A DNA stretch of 64,000 bases, taken from positions 2,170,001 to 2,234,000 of the forward strand of contig WPIO01000059.1 of assembly GCA_009760855.2 (NCBI GenBank), written 5' to 3'. Positions within the stretch are counted from its first letter, which is position 1. The number at the start of each line of letters is the position of its first letter. Of this stretch, positions 1 through 10,439 are shown piece by piece. The notes beneath the pieces were generated by a model that searched no databases, had not been told where the DNA came from, and saw nothing but the letters and a program-made list of their open reading frames with translations. Source of the DNA: Cristatella mucedo (Eukaryota; Bryozoa; Phylactolaemata; Cristatellidae). A program made the position numbers and the translations under genes.

Positions 1-445
1 AATTCATAGGAATCCACTAAATGCTGTGGTAAACAGATGCATTTTAGTTTCCTTTTAAACGTTGTCAAGTCGGGAGTTGATCCGTGGTCAGGTCCCTAAA
101 AAATATGAGATTTAAATGAGGCTCTGATAAATAGTTAGATTCCGAAAAGCGTGTGGTACACGATACTCAGCCTTGTGGGGCAATAAACCTCATAGGTAGG
201 CCGAAGCCAAAGCACAGAGGGACCTACAAGTGAGTGACAGTGTCAAAGGCGATACGTTTCTTGACAGGGAGGCAGCGCAGTTCGGCAAGAGGCTGTGTGA
301 TGTAGCAACTGTGACACTCACGACATACAAGCCTACTTGCAGAGTTTTGAAAGTAGAGTTGAGCTCCATGAAATATGCAGCTTCGTTATCAGTTTCCGGA
401 AAGAGTCTCATTCAATCTACAGTGGGTGTCCACCTCCTCCTCTAA
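1..445 (-). mobile_element. LINE-A (CR1/L2-like) 3' coding remnant, degenerate
   Basis: On the minus strand this matches the last part of the LINE-A reverse-transcriptase ORF found better preserved at 8.2-9.3 kb. The shared blocks are the ones that read CACTAAATGCTGT, TTCCGAAAAGC and AGAGTTTTG on the plus strand. The frame is broken, so only shifted peptides survive. It runs off the left edge of the window. It is a dead fragment. Confidence 0.7.
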
Positions 446-449
446 AATA

Positions 450-1290
450 ACCTGTGAATCGTGAAACCTCAAGACCCTTGACATCGATGCTGTCCGTGCG
501 AGAATATCTGCCTCACCTCTGCTGCTCAGTTTTCCCTCCGATCTGTCATCATTGGCAGATAGCTACAACACGACACTAGCTGACACGCTAGACGAGTTTG
601 CCCCTCTGACAAAGCACACTGTGCGCCCCCCCGCCCAGACGGCCTATGGTTTACCTCAGAAATTAAACTAGCCAAGTATACTAAACGAAAGCTTGAAAAA
701 GCATACAAAAGATCCGGACTAACTGTCCATCGACAAGCATTTGAAGACTACTGTAGGTCGTACCAAACTATCCTAGCAAAGGCCAAGTCCAGTTTTTATA
801 AAAACATTGTTGAATCACAGATGCACAATCCAAAAATGCTGATGTCGACGACAAACCATCTCCTCAACCGCTCCCAGATTAGCTCCTTACCTGATCATCC
901 TTGTGATGATCTAGACGATCACTTCTCTCGAGTCTGTGGGCAGAAGATAGATAAGATCAGGGAATCCATCCCTGCAATGACAACGTCCCCACTAGAATAC
1001 TGTTTCCGATTCCTGGCTGCACCTCAATGTCTACATTTAAGCAGGTCACTAGTGATCTCGTCCTGAAGTTCGCATCTCAATAAAGAAGACAACAAGTCCT
1101 CTGGACCCTATTCCCACTGTCCTGCTCCTAGGTTGCATTGATCTGCTGCTGCTATGCATAACTAACCTCATTTATATGTCATTAGCCTCAGGTCATGTCC
1201 CAGCACCTTTCAAAAAAGCTCGAGTCAGGCCACTTCTCAAGAAAGCGACACTAGACCAAGAGAACCTGAGAAACTATCGCCCAGTCTGCC
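450..1290 (+). mobile_element. LINE ORF2 fragment: endonuclease-RT linker and start of RT
   Basis: Plus-strand translation in broken frames gives the typical LINE linker between endonuclease and reverse transcriptase. It contains FTSEIKLAKYTKRKLEKAY near 650-700, then a YCRSYQTILAKAKSSFYKNI block near 750-810. The beginning of the RT domain (KKARVRPLLKKATL, then LRNYRPVCL) lies at about 1210-1290. The fragment is cut off at 1290 by the tail of an oppositely oriented LINE-A copy. Frameshifts and stops make it a pseudogene. The family is CR1/L2-like by motif order; it may be LINE-A itself, but no overlap with other copies proves this. Confidence 0.75.
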
Positions 1291-2072
1291 TTAATAATAT
1301 AATAATATAATAATAATAATACACTTGATAAAGCGCCCTCAGAGAACTCAATCTCTCTCTAGGCGCTTTACATTTGCTGCAAAGGGAAATGCAATTTAAT
1401 GGTGAGTAAAATCATGCTTGACAAACAAACAAAATGAATAACATGGTTAGGGGTGACATGCACAGGGTCAGCATGCAAATGTGGGTTGCGGCAGCATGCA
1501 CAGTGTCAGCACGCATAAGCACATCAAGGACGAATCACAGGGACCCACTAAATTCTGTCCTAAATAGGTGTGTTTTTTAAGTTCTTTTTAAATGTAGTCA
1601 GGTTAGGGGTTGTTCTGACGCAGGTCGGGAGGGAGTTCTAGGCTTTGGGAGCATACGAACTAAATGCACGGTCTCCAGAGGATTTAAGGTTTGTACGAGG
1701 TATTTGTAGACTGATGGATTCCGAAAAGCAGGTGGTACGATGCTTGGCCTGATGGGGTAGTATATCTGACAGATAGGCTGGAGCCATAGAATGAAGGGAC
1801 CTAAAAGTGAGCGACAAAACCTTGAAGTCAATCCGTTGCTTGACTGGTAGCCAGTGCAGGTCGGCGAGAAGTGGAGTAATGTGGCGACTGCAACGCTCAC
1901 GACAGACAAGCCTAGCTGCAGAGTTTTGCACCAGCTGCAATCGCCTGATCGCACATGCTGGTAGGCCAGTAAGCAGTGAGTTGTAGAAGTCGAGACGGGA
2001 TGTCACGAATGCATGGACCAACTTAGATGTGGTATCCTTATCTAAACAAGCCCGAATTTTAGCAATGTTATG
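1291..2072 (-). mobile_element. LINE-A 3' end, 5'-truncated copy
   Basis: The minus-strand copy starts, in plus coordinates, with the (TAA)n tail at about 1291-1322. Next come the 3' hairpin and the untranslated region to about 1600, then the C-terminal part of the RT ORF (about 1638-2021, with the RLVCRER, HWLPVKQRIDFKVLSLTFRS and YLSDILPHQAKHRT blocks). It breaks off at about 2072. Short 5'-truncated copies like this are the usual outcome of target-primed reverse transcription. Confidence 0.85.
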
Positions 2073-2202
2073 AAGCTCGAGAAGCTTCCTCGACCTAAGG
2101 GGGCGCGAAGCCTCTCGATTGCGAGTGCAGCGGCCCGTGAAGTCGAAATGAAAATTGCTGGTCCGTCCGCGCGAGCGCAGCGCACGGACCGTCGTAGTTC
2201 AG

Positions 2203-2367
2203 CTCATGTCACCCCTAACCATATTATTCATTTTGTTTGTTTTTCAAGCATGATTTTACTTACCATTTAATTGCATTTCCCTTTGCAGCAAATGTAAAGC
2301 ACCTAGAAAGAGATTAAGTTCTCTGAGGGCGCTTTATCAAGTACATTATTATTATTATTATTATAAC
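2203..2367 (+). mobile_element. LINE-A 3' untranslated end and (ATT)n tail
   Basis: Plus-strand LINE-A terminus: CATGTCACCCCTAACCATAT, the GCAGCAAATGTAAAGC block, the hairpin closing in GGGCGCTTTATCAAG, and an ATT repeat at 2346-2364. It is the reverse complement of about 1310-1470, so the two ends form an inverted pair. Bases 2073-2202 between the two copies hold no recognised element. Within them is a short inverted repeat, GGTCCGT...ACGGACC, at about 2160-2190. Confidence 0.85.
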
Positions 2368-2773
2368 GAACACGTGCGACTGCCACGCCCTTGTCGCTCC
2401 TTGAACTTTCGTCGGCGTCGCCGATTCTGACGTCGTCCTTAACGCTTATTTCGGCGTGCAAGTTGTGGCCACCGTCCTGTGTGCCTTTAGCGTCCGGTCA
2501 TTACTCGGCTACCTACGAAGCGCTTGTAAAGATGCACGACGTGTCACGTGGCTGATGCGCGACGGCTGCTAGTGATGGCGGAACTTTGCATCATGGCGGC
2601 GGCTTGCTACTTCTAGGCGCTGCTTCAATGCACGCATGCATGCCGATCCTGAACCTTGAACCCCAACCCTGGTTTGCCCTACGTCAGCGACGAAGGGCGC
2701 TCGTACCTTCGCTCGTCAAGTCCGTAGTTTATGAGTCTATTCGACAGCACAACGGACGGTTACAAGCGTTCAA

Positions 2774-2873
2774 CGGCGGCCATGACGTACAGCGGCGGCC
2801 ATGACGTACAGCGGCGGCCATGACGTACAGCGGCGGCCATGACGTACAGCGGCGGCCATGACGTACAGCGGTG
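2774..2873. repeat. 19-bp minisatellite, about 5 units
   Basis: Five near-perfect head-to-tail copies of CGGCGGCCATGACGTACAG. Each unit carries a YY1-like GCGGCCATG and a TGACGT CRE half-site. Simple tandem duplication is the minimal explanation. A regulatory role is only a possibility. Confidence 0.9.
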
Positions 2874-3229
2874 GCTCCGAGGCGTCCGCGCCTCTCTAAT
2901 TGGCTCCAGCCCACGTGCCCGGGATGTACCTAATGGAAAATGCTTGCTTATCTTAAAGCGCCGGAGTACACAACGCCGCGGCTGCAGGTTCTGGCATGGT
3001 AGCGAATAATTATTGCCAGCCGTCATCTGACTGGTTCAGCATTTGCCACCGTCTCGTCGTCTTGGTCTTCGCATTTGCAGCAATCGCTTTCCTAAGAGCT
3101 TCCCAGTGCTACCCTTGCATTTTTCGGGCGCAAAGGGCGGTCCGGTCGCAGTCTTGGTTTTTTGCACACATCCGTCAATTCTATCGTACAAGATAGCTCT
3201 CTCCTTCGTATCAGGCTTCGCGTGAACGT

Positions 3230-3288
3230 CGTCGCCATGGGCCAGTGGTTAAGGTGCTCTCCCCGGTCAAGGCGAGGGTGAATGTATC
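3230..3288 (+). mobile_element. SINE-2 head fragment
   Basis: CCATGGGCCAGTGGTTAAGG followed by TGCTC matches the tRNA-like A-box region of the SINE-2 copies at 43.8 and 35.2 kb (GGTTAAGGTGCTCGC). The rest of the SINE is missing, and a SINE-1 copy follows directly. Confidence 0.5.
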
Positions 3289-3291
3289 TAA

Positions 3292-3462
3292 ATCCTAGCT
3301 GATTAAACAGCCTCTTTTTGTATAGCGACAGAAGAGCCTTAACGGCTGTCACCACCGCTTGCAGTGGCGATAAAGGATCGCCCACCGCAGCAATCGAACC
3401 CACGACCTCGGGACCGAGGTCGTGAGAGCAACCGCCTTACCTAGTGTGCCATCACGGCTCAC
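3292..3462 (-). mobile_element. SINE-1 (tRNA-derived), complete copy
   Basis: On the minus strand this reads from a tRNA-like head (GCACACTAGGTAAGGCGGTT as A-box region; GGGTTCGATTGC as B-box) through a unique body to the common 3' end CAAAAAGAGGCTGTTTAATC. It matches the copies at 30.4, 58.6 and 52.7 kb almost base for base. The B-box and the lack of a cloverleaf with a proper acceptor stem mark it as a SINE rather than a tRNA gene. Confidence 0.88.
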
Positions 3463-4189
3463 CATCGACAGCCGAGGCTGTGGAGCGGAGGCACGCTTCG
3501 TATTTGAAGCACCTCGCCTGAATAAGTGTAAACTGGTCATACGGCGCGATAGAAAAAGGAATGATATTGCTTCCAGTGTCACGAGACGGAGGTGAGCTTT
3601 TGGTTGCAAATGCTACGGCACCGTCTGTTTATAGATTATTGAGGGCACTTTTGCGGCTGAGTGCAGTGCCCATAGCCGGCTCATTTGGCGCCACTAAGTC
3701 GTCATTTGGCGCAGAGTCACAGCTCGGTCACGTGCCGAGACATGTCCCTGCGCACGGAAAACAATAAGAACCCACAACTGCTATACGTAACACGCTTTCG
3801 CTGCTTTCGGATATGACACACGATGTCTTCCAGGAACGCCATCTTGATTCGTTTTTTATCGGCGAGTGAGCCGCAACTCAGCTCACAGGCGGCAGCACCT
3901 GCTGAGCCAGCAGCCAACAGGATCCCCACAAAGCTTTGCCTGACCCGTTTTGCCTTCGGTCATCCCGAAAATGTCTCGCTTCACCTGATGTAGCTTAGAC
4001 CCGCATGGTTAAACTTTGTCTGGTCCGCCTTACTGCTCTGCTTGAAAAAGAGTGCCAGGCCAGCTGCGATGTCATCCTAGTAGTGGAAACGCGGTCTACT
4101 TTAGCAAACTATAGTTGAGCTCTCTCAAAAGAAATGTCGGCTGGCTTTAGAATGCCTGTCTAAATGGCGCCCGGCATGGTTTTTGCTTC
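3463..4189. other. Unassigned intergenic DNA
   Basis: I see no gene, tail or repeat that I can name here. Both strands carry only short open frames without recognisable motifs. Confidence 0.5.
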
Positions 4190-4625
4190 TCTCGGCATAA
4201 AAACGCCACTTTTCGCTCGATCGAGCTTGGCCACGCCCAACTATTAGTAGCCTCGCTCTCACTCTCTTTAGCTTTGCCCTGTCTGGCTTGTGTTATTATA
4301 GCTCGGTCCACGCTGGCTTCGCTCTGATAAAATATGCGTCGCCACAGTTTAGCTTCGCTTTGCCTACAAACATTTGTCCTCCTTCTAGATTGAATGGATT
4401 AAGCTCTGCTAGGCCCCTACAAGTTTTTCTCTTACTACTGCAATGGAAAACCAACCAGTGGCTGGCAAGGAAGCCTGGCCAGCCAGATAATTAGCTGCTA
4501 GCTCTCAGGTATCAAGAGACACAGGTGGATGGGCAGCTTTCGTTTCGACCTAAAGTATGAGAACCCAGGCAGCTCTGCGCCACTGCCGATGCTCTGCAAA
4601 ACTGGAGCTGCTCATGACCGAAGGA
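4190..4625. repeat. Duplicated flank related to 11.8-12.4 kb
   Basis: Phrases such as GGCTGGCAAG, GCCAGC, TTAGCTGCTA and CTCTGCTAGGCCCCTACAA recur, with divergence, at about 11.9-12.4 kb, downstream of the intact propeller-like gene. The whole 3' flank therefore seems to have been copied together with the gene end. The copy is diverged and interrupted. Confidence 0.55.
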
Positions 4626-4898
4626 GACAAATAGTCTCGGTGGAGCGCAAGGCGTTCAAATCGATATTTGAATCACTGATTATTTATTGATTGGTTACCA
4701 TATGGGCATGCAGGTACATGCGTTTGTTCCCGTGACATGCAGTTTTGCCTCTGAGCAGCAGCAGCTGCCTCTAGTTCATAGTTGTTAGCTGCTTCAGGGT
4801 ATACGGTCACAGTACGCACGCCTGTTTCGTCGAAGCCCAGTACGGCTAGCACTGTCTTGTGTCCTCTGCTCAGTGACAGGCACTGACAGGCACCGTAA
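4626..4898 (-). pseudogene. Decayed 3' end of the propeller-like gene, outer copy
   Basis: Minus-strand remnant of the last ~45 codons of the gene at 12,535-13,467. The stretch at 4740-4895 aligns with 12,550-12,715 (GCTGCCTC, AGCTGCT, GGGTATACGGTCAC, TCGTCGAAGCCCAG). The sequence beyond it includes a TTTATT (AATAAA on the minus strand) like that of the parent. Only the C-terminal end is present and the reading frame is broken. It is the outer member of a tandem pair: GACAAATAGTCTCGGTGGAG at about 4627 recurs as GACAAACAGTCTCGATGGAG at about 4901. It is non-functional. Confidence 0.75.
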
Positions 4899-5530
4899 TA
4901 GACAAACAGTCTCGATGGAGCTCGTAGAATCTAAATAGATTTTTGAATGGTTGATTATTTATTTATTAGGTAATAAATGTATGTACATTTATGTTGCAGT
5001 TACATGTTTTTACGGCAGTGAAATGCAGTGATACCAAAGAGCTGCAGCTGCCTCCAGTTCGTCGCTGTTAGCTGCTGCAGGCTATACGCTCACAGTAAGC
5101 TCGCCTGCTTCATCGACGCCCAGCACAGCTACAACTACCCACTGTTCTTCGCCCAGCGACAGACACTGACTTTCCGGAGGCTCAATTTTAATCCAGGGGC
5201 GGCTGCTGTACGAGATGACTTGCTGCAGCAGCTACCAAATCTCTGCACAGAGCGCCCTCACACTCGTCTCTACTCCGGTCCAGCTGCATCGCTAACGCAG
5301 CCACATACACGAGGCCACCTGCAGCACAGAGGCCCTGCTCCATCTCCCTGTAGCTCAGCTCGTGTCTGCACTGTCTCTCATCTCGGTGGCTGCAGCTGTC
5401 TACCACACTCAGCTCTCTGCCGTCTTCCAACTTCACGTTTCTATAGCTCACAGTGACCACATTAGCATCAGTGAGAGTCATGCTGTGTATGTAAGTATGG
5501 TGATCCTTTGAGTTTACACCCGGAAGCTTA
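4899..5530 (-). pseudogene. Truncated paralogue of the propeller-like gene, inner copy
   Basis: Minus-strand translation from about 5525 down to 5240 preserves a clear match to the C-terminal half of the protein encoded at 12,535-13,467. The shared blocks are IHSMTLT (parent IHSLTLT), NVKLEDGRELSVVDSCSH (parent KVKLDNGGELRVVDSCSH) and MEQGLCAAGGLVYVA (parent MVQGLCAAGGLVYVA). Below about 5240 the frame is lost, although the DNA still matches the parent C-terminus to about 5030. The 5' side is cut at about 5530 by the start of a LINE-B copy, so at least half the gene is missing. It could be transcribed but cannot make the parental protein. Confidence 0.82.
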
Positions 5531-7332
5531 AAAAAGCCAGTGCTTCTTTTTTCACACGAAAGCTGAATTCCTGATATCGTCGTACCCACAACCGATTTAT
5601 AATACAGTAAACCATTTACTGGCCAATGCTGAGAGTTCTGACTCCCTGATATTAAGGGCTCAGCCGAAAAGTTTTAAGCCTTCTTTACTGAAGGAATTGT
5701 CCCCATTCGTGCCTCCATAAAGCCTCCTCCGACTCGAGCAATTGCGGTATCTCAACCAGTGATCTTCCTTAGAAAGTTTTCGAGGTTTTGTGCATGCGAT
5801 GTGGCTACCCCTATGAAGGTCTAGAAAATACAGCTCCTCTTCTGAAGACCTATACCATCATCTCTGTGGTCTTCACTGGAAAACCAACTTAGCCCAGCCA
5901 TAACCAAGAATTGTAATGCTTCTCTTGGAAAAGGGGTCGCCCCAAGTAGTTCAAATCGGTAATCGTTAGACCCATACTTGAAAACCTTGGATTAGATACG
6001 CAGGTCCTTGCAAACTATCGCCCAGTTTCTCTTCTTCCTTTCTTGTCGAAGATTTTGGAAAAAAATTGTTGATAATTGCCCGGTTGAACTTATCAAAAAG
6101 AATGAAATTTCAGAAACATTTCAATTAGGGTTCGAGAGGCAGCACTCCACTGAAAATGCACACCTCCGTATTAACAATGATATTTTACATGGCAACGATG
6201 ACAGGAATGTCACTGCCCTAGCTCTGCTAGATCTGTCTGCTGCCTTCGACACCATTGATCACAATGTTTTACATGAATGATTAAGAACAACGATTGGTCT
6301 GGCAGACGAAGCACTGGAATGGTGTAAATCGTATTTGTCCGATCGTGTTCAATACGTGTCGTGTGGTGGTCGGATCTCACACGCGAGACGGGTCACCTGT
6401 ATAGTCTTTCAAAAGTCTGCACTCCCTCGCTGTTCTCCATTTATACTTAACCTCTGGAAAAGTGATTATGGCCCATGGAATAGGATAACTCTTTTATGCT
6501 GACGATACTCAGTTGTATTGGTCATTCAAACCATCGGAATATGCTGCAGCAACTGAAGAGAAACTGAATGCTTGCCTTGCCGATATTCGATCCTGGATGT
6601 CGGACAACTTCCTGAAATTAAATGACAATCAAACTGCTACTCATAGGACACCCTAAGCGTGTGGCTGGATTAAAAGGCTTGGCTCTTTGTAATAGGTGAT
6701 GCTATTATGCGACCATCACCATGTGCTCAAAATTTAGGCGTCGTTTTCGACAGCTGCCTTAACTTTAAAAGCTTTATTTAGAAGACAGATTCTACAGCTA
6801 GCTAACTTTATCCGATCCCTATCCAAGATTAGGAGCTGTCTTCCACGGTGGCTTGTATAAAAAGTTCACTAGCTCCTTTGTTCTGTCTCAGCTTGATTAA
6901 TGTAATTTCTTTTTGGCTGGGCTACCAAAGAAAGCTATTAGGCCACTGCAGCTGATTATGAATATGGCTGCAAGGCTAGTCTTCAAGTCCCAGAGGTTTG
7001 AGAGTGTGTCTCCTTTGCTAAAAGAGCTAGGATGGATGCCGGTTGAGCAACGGATACAGAGCAAAGTTCTTACGCTGACCCTTAAAGCGCGCCACGGCTT
7101 GGCTCCTTCGTATCTAGCTGAACTGCTGGATCAGTTTCAGCTTGTTCGCGCCCTCAGGTCCTGTGTGGACAATAAATTAGCTGTTCCATTCCTCCGCTTA
7201 AAGACCATTGCGGACAGAAGATTTAGCTCTGCATGTCCTAGACTGTGGAACTCGCTTCCAATATTCTTATGTAACGACAACTACTCTCCTACTGCCGACT
7301 ACGGCACATCCTTTTCAGCGGTCCTGAGCTGA
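5531..7332 (+). mobile_element. LINE-B RT-ORF copy, decayed
   Basis: Plus-strand copy of the LINE-B pol region, parallel to the reverse complement of 21.5-23.3 kb. It opens with the segment before the RT (TTTCACACGAAAGCTGAATT). RT motifs follow: FQLGFERQHSTENAHLRINN and LLDLSAAFDTIDHNVLHE (6,008-6,280), the FYADDTQLYWSF region at about 6,490-6,540, LADIRSWMSDNFLKLND, and the C-terminal block 6,913-7,332 (KAIRPLQLIMNMAARLVFKS, WMPVEQRIQSKVLTLTLKAR). Many frameshifts make it a pseudogene. It interrupts the truncated paralogue on its left and ends against a SINE-1 copy on its right. Confidence 0.85.
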
Positions 7333-7505
7333 AATTTAAAACCTTTTTTCAGGCATAGCGACAGAATTATCTTTACGGCTATCACTACAACTTGCAGCAG
7401 TGATAAAGCCTCACCCACGGCACACGGCACAATCAAAACGCACGACCAGGTCGTACCTTAGAACCGAGGTCATGGAAAATTGCCGCCTTACCTAGTGTGC
7501 AATGT
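7333..7505 (-). mobile_element. SINE-1 copy, diverged
   Basis: The minus strand shows the GCACACTAGGTAAGGCGG head, a damaged B-box region and the 3' body (AGCCGTAAAG, CTATGCCTGAAAAAAGG). It sits exactly between a plus-strand LINE-B copy and a minus-strand LINE-B 3' end. It is more mutated than the other copies. Confidence 0.75.
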
Positions 7506-7782
7506 AATGTAATGTATCTCCGTCTGTAACTCCACAAAGTCAGAAAGACCATGTGGGCGTTACGCAGGAGAGTTTTGTATAGCGCACTCACAGCCTAAGC
7601 GGCTTTCGGTACGCATTCGGTAGCCAGCAGACTTCGTCTCACGCAACAAAGAGAAAGTGGGAAGCATAGCAGAGTCAGGAGAGAAGTTGAGGTAGTGAGT
7701 AGCATAGAAGTAGCAGCTCAGGACCGCTGAGAAGGATGTGCCATAGTGGGCAGTTGGAGAGTAGTTGTCCTTGACCTCCGTC
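7506..7782 (-). mobile_element. LINE-B 3' end with pentamer tail
   Basis: Minus-strand copy of the LINE-B 3' terminus, nearly identical to 21,318-21,590. In plus orientation it begins AATGTAATGTAATGTATCTC, which shows that LINE-B ends in a TTACA-like pentamer repeat, unlike LINE-A with (TTA)n. It breaks off at about 7,782. Confidence 0.85.
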
Positions 7783-8167
7783 CTCGATCTCGGATTCTAA
7801 CTATGAGCAAGCACTTACGAAAGCTGACAAGAAAAGCTATGAGTCACCACCAGTCGACTACGACAGCGTACCCTTTTAATCACTCAGTGATTACTATCGT
7901 ACCTTGGCATACATAAAGCAAATATGCAGCAGTAAAGGCTTCGCATAGATATCGCCTGGATGCCCATAGATATGCTGCTATCGATGCTACAGATAAGCAT
8001 CGATAGCAGCATAGATATACAAGAAGCTAGTACAGATAGCCTGGCGTAGGTGAAGTAATACAGTTAGCAGTGCAACTAGATCAAACGCTACTCCGATGAA
8101 CGACTTAAGTGACACTATTATAACACGATAGTAATATAAAAAATACCACGGGTTTCAAATATAGAAT
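7783..8167. other. Unassigned DNA containing a long perfect hairpin
   Basis: There is no coding potential that I recognise. The notable structure is the hairpin at 7,971-8,013, listed separately. Confidence 0.5.
7971..8013. repeat. Perfect 18-bp inverted repeat, 7-nt loop
   Basis: The arms TATGCTGCTATCGATGCT (7,971-7,988) and AGCATCGATAGCAGCATA (7,996-8,013) are exact reverse complements, separated by ACAGATA. An 18-bp perfect stem is unlikely by chance in a window of this size. No flanking target duplication or known element was seen. Confidence 0.9.
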
Positions 8168-9290
8168 AATATAATAATAATAATAACAATGTACTTGATA
8201 AAGCTCCCTCAGAGAACTCAATCTCTTTCTAGGCGCTTTAAATTTGCTGCAAGCGGAAATGCAATTGAATGGTGAGTAATATCATGCTTGAAAAACAGAC
8301 AAAGTGAATAACATGGTTAGGGGTGACATGCACAGGGTCAGCATGCAAATATGGTTAGTGGCAGAATGCACAGTGTTAGCACCCATAAGCACATCAAGGA
8401 CTAATCACAGGGACCCACTAAATGCTGTCCTAAATAGGTGTGTTCTTAAGTTCCTTTTAAATGTGGTCAGGTCAGGGGATGTTCTGACGCAGGTCGGGAG
8501 GGAGTTCCAGGCTTTGGGAGCATATGAACTAAATGCACGGTCTCCAAAGGATTTAAGGTTTGTACGAGGTATTTGTAGACTGATGGATTCCGAAAAGCAG
8601 GTGGTACGATGCTTGGCCTGATGGGGGAGTATGTCGGAGAGATAGGCTGGAGCCAAAGAATGAAGGGACCTAAAAGTGAGCGACAAAACCTTGAAGTCAA
8701 TCCGTTGCTTGACTGGTAGCCAGTGCAGGTCGGCTAGAAGTGGTGTGATGTGGCAACCTCGACGCTCACGACAGACAAGCCTAGCTGCAGAGTTTTGCAA
8801 CAGCTGTAAGCACCTGATCGCACATGCTGGTAGGCCAGTGAGCAGTGATTTGCAGAAGTCGAGACGGGATGTCACGAATGCATGGACCAACTTGGATGTG
8901 TTATCCTTATCTAAACAAGCCCGAAATTTAGCAATGTTATGAAGCTGAAAGTAGGCAGACTTGACTGTGGACCTGATATGGTTGTCTAACGAGAGGTCGC
9001 TTTGGAACATGACACCTAGATTTTGAGCTGATTCAGCAGGAGCTATGCTGGCAGAGCCAATTTTGAGCGTCAGCCTTTCCAATTTGTGAATCACACTAGG
9101 TTTGCCCATCACTGGTAAGTTAGTTTTATCATCGTTTAGTTTTAGAAAATTTGCGGCCATCCATGTGCGAATGTTATCAATACATGCAGCAAGTGAGTTG
9201 AGAGAATTTGAGGTGCTCGAAGGCTGGGAGGGATCAAAGCAAAGGGCATGGTCTCTGATATATTGTTCTTTTCGGTTGCTATGCAAGTAA
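8168..9290 (-). mobile_element. LINE-A, longest copy in window (RT C-terminal half plus 3'UTR)
   Basis: The minus strand carries an uninterrupted 293-codon frame (8,405-9,286). It covers the part of the CR1/L2-type ORF2 downstream of the YADD box: IRTWMAANFLKLNDDKTNL (thumb region start), LGVMFQSDLSLDNHIRS, KLVHAFVTSRLDFCKSLL, then HWLPVKQRIDFKVLSLTFRS, YLSDILPHQAKHRT, and AWNSLPTCVRTSPDLTTFKR at the end. The 3'UTR follows with the hairpin and the (TTA)n tail at the left end (8,168-8,190 in plus coordinates). The endonuclease and the RT catalytic motifs are absent because of 5' truncation, so it cannot move itself. The open frame suggests a fairly recent insertion. It is the best reference here for recognising the other LINE-A scraps. 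Confidence 0.92.
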
Positions 9291-9854
9291 ACTATACTTA
9301 CAGGTACACCAACTTGCCGGCGATTGTTACCGGTATAGGCTAGCCATCTTTAATAAATCTTGAATAGAGGATAACCCTCAGTCAAGTTGGCAGTGGAAAT
9401 TACTTAAGGCGTTATGCGTTATTTGAAGTACGCCACCTCAGTTACGCGATTTGGTTGTATAACCACCTTTACACCGACTTCTTGCGAACGTATGGTACAC
9501 GAATGCCTCTTACGTTAAGCACGGAAATTACGTTACACGTCGACCGTCTGTTCGCTACGATGTTAGAACTTACCATTGATAGACGGTTCTGTGGAATATG
9601 CAACGTGGAATTGATCGCAGCTGGAAACTTGGTAATTCTCTCATCTCTTATTTTTTGCTCACGTTCTTTTGGGAATCCATGCAAATTCCGAGTAGGTAGA
9701 ACTTGCTGCTGTCAGCTCCAAACGATACAACTGCTCCTCCATTCATCTTTCTATGTTGGGCGAACTTTGCGCTCAGCTTTTCTTTCAGTTGCAGAATTGC
9801 AGCCATGCGACATCCTACGACACTGTTAGACATCAAGAATTCCGTCGAGAGTAG

Positions 9855-9992
9855 CCATTCTTTGACCAGTGGGCAAGGTGCTCGCCTTCGATGACCGAGG
9901 TTGTCGTCTTGCGCACTGTCGCATATGCGAAAGGCCTGGACAGAGATTAAGTTCTAATGAGGGCGCTATGCAGATAAACTACATCTTATGTC
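9855..9992 (+). mobile_element. SINE-2 copy, diverged
   Basis: TGGGCAAGGTGCTCGCC at the head, GATGACCGAGG, then GGACAGAGATTAAGTTCTAA followed by GAGGGCGCTATGCAGAT at the tail. Head and hairpin tail match the SINE-2 copies at 35.2, 43.8 and 52.5 kb. The B-box is mutated. Confidence 0.7.
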
Positions 9993-10439
9993 TTGGCATG
10001 CAGAGTTCCTAATGACCCACGATATTGAAAACAAATTACTTTATCTTCGGTTTTAAAAAACGATGCGTAAATATGTTAAGCTCAATATGTTAAGCCGACG
10101 TTTCTACCCTAATGATGCTGATGAACTTGAAAGTGTACGGTGCAAGCAAGATTTCGGATAACTAAAGAAACGCTTCTTCACAGTGTCAACGTGAACTTTT
10201 TGCGAAATCTCTAATCTGATTGAATATACTTGCTTCTCGCCCTAAGAAAAATAAGACTCTCTCGGCAATTGGCAAATGCGGCAATGAAAGAATTTCTCTA
10301 AGGTTTGGAATTACTTGACAAGTGTCAGCAGACAGCAAAAGCACACAAATAATAATGCACACTAACCGAGGACACGTTACGAGGAACGAGTACGTTTTAT
10401 CTTCCTTATAAATGTCCTGAAATCGACGGGATGTCGCGA

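Noticed and set aside
1291-2367. A twin-primed 5' inversion of one LINE-A
   Set aside because: Both ends have their own hairpin and tail, so they are two 3' ends, not one inverted element.
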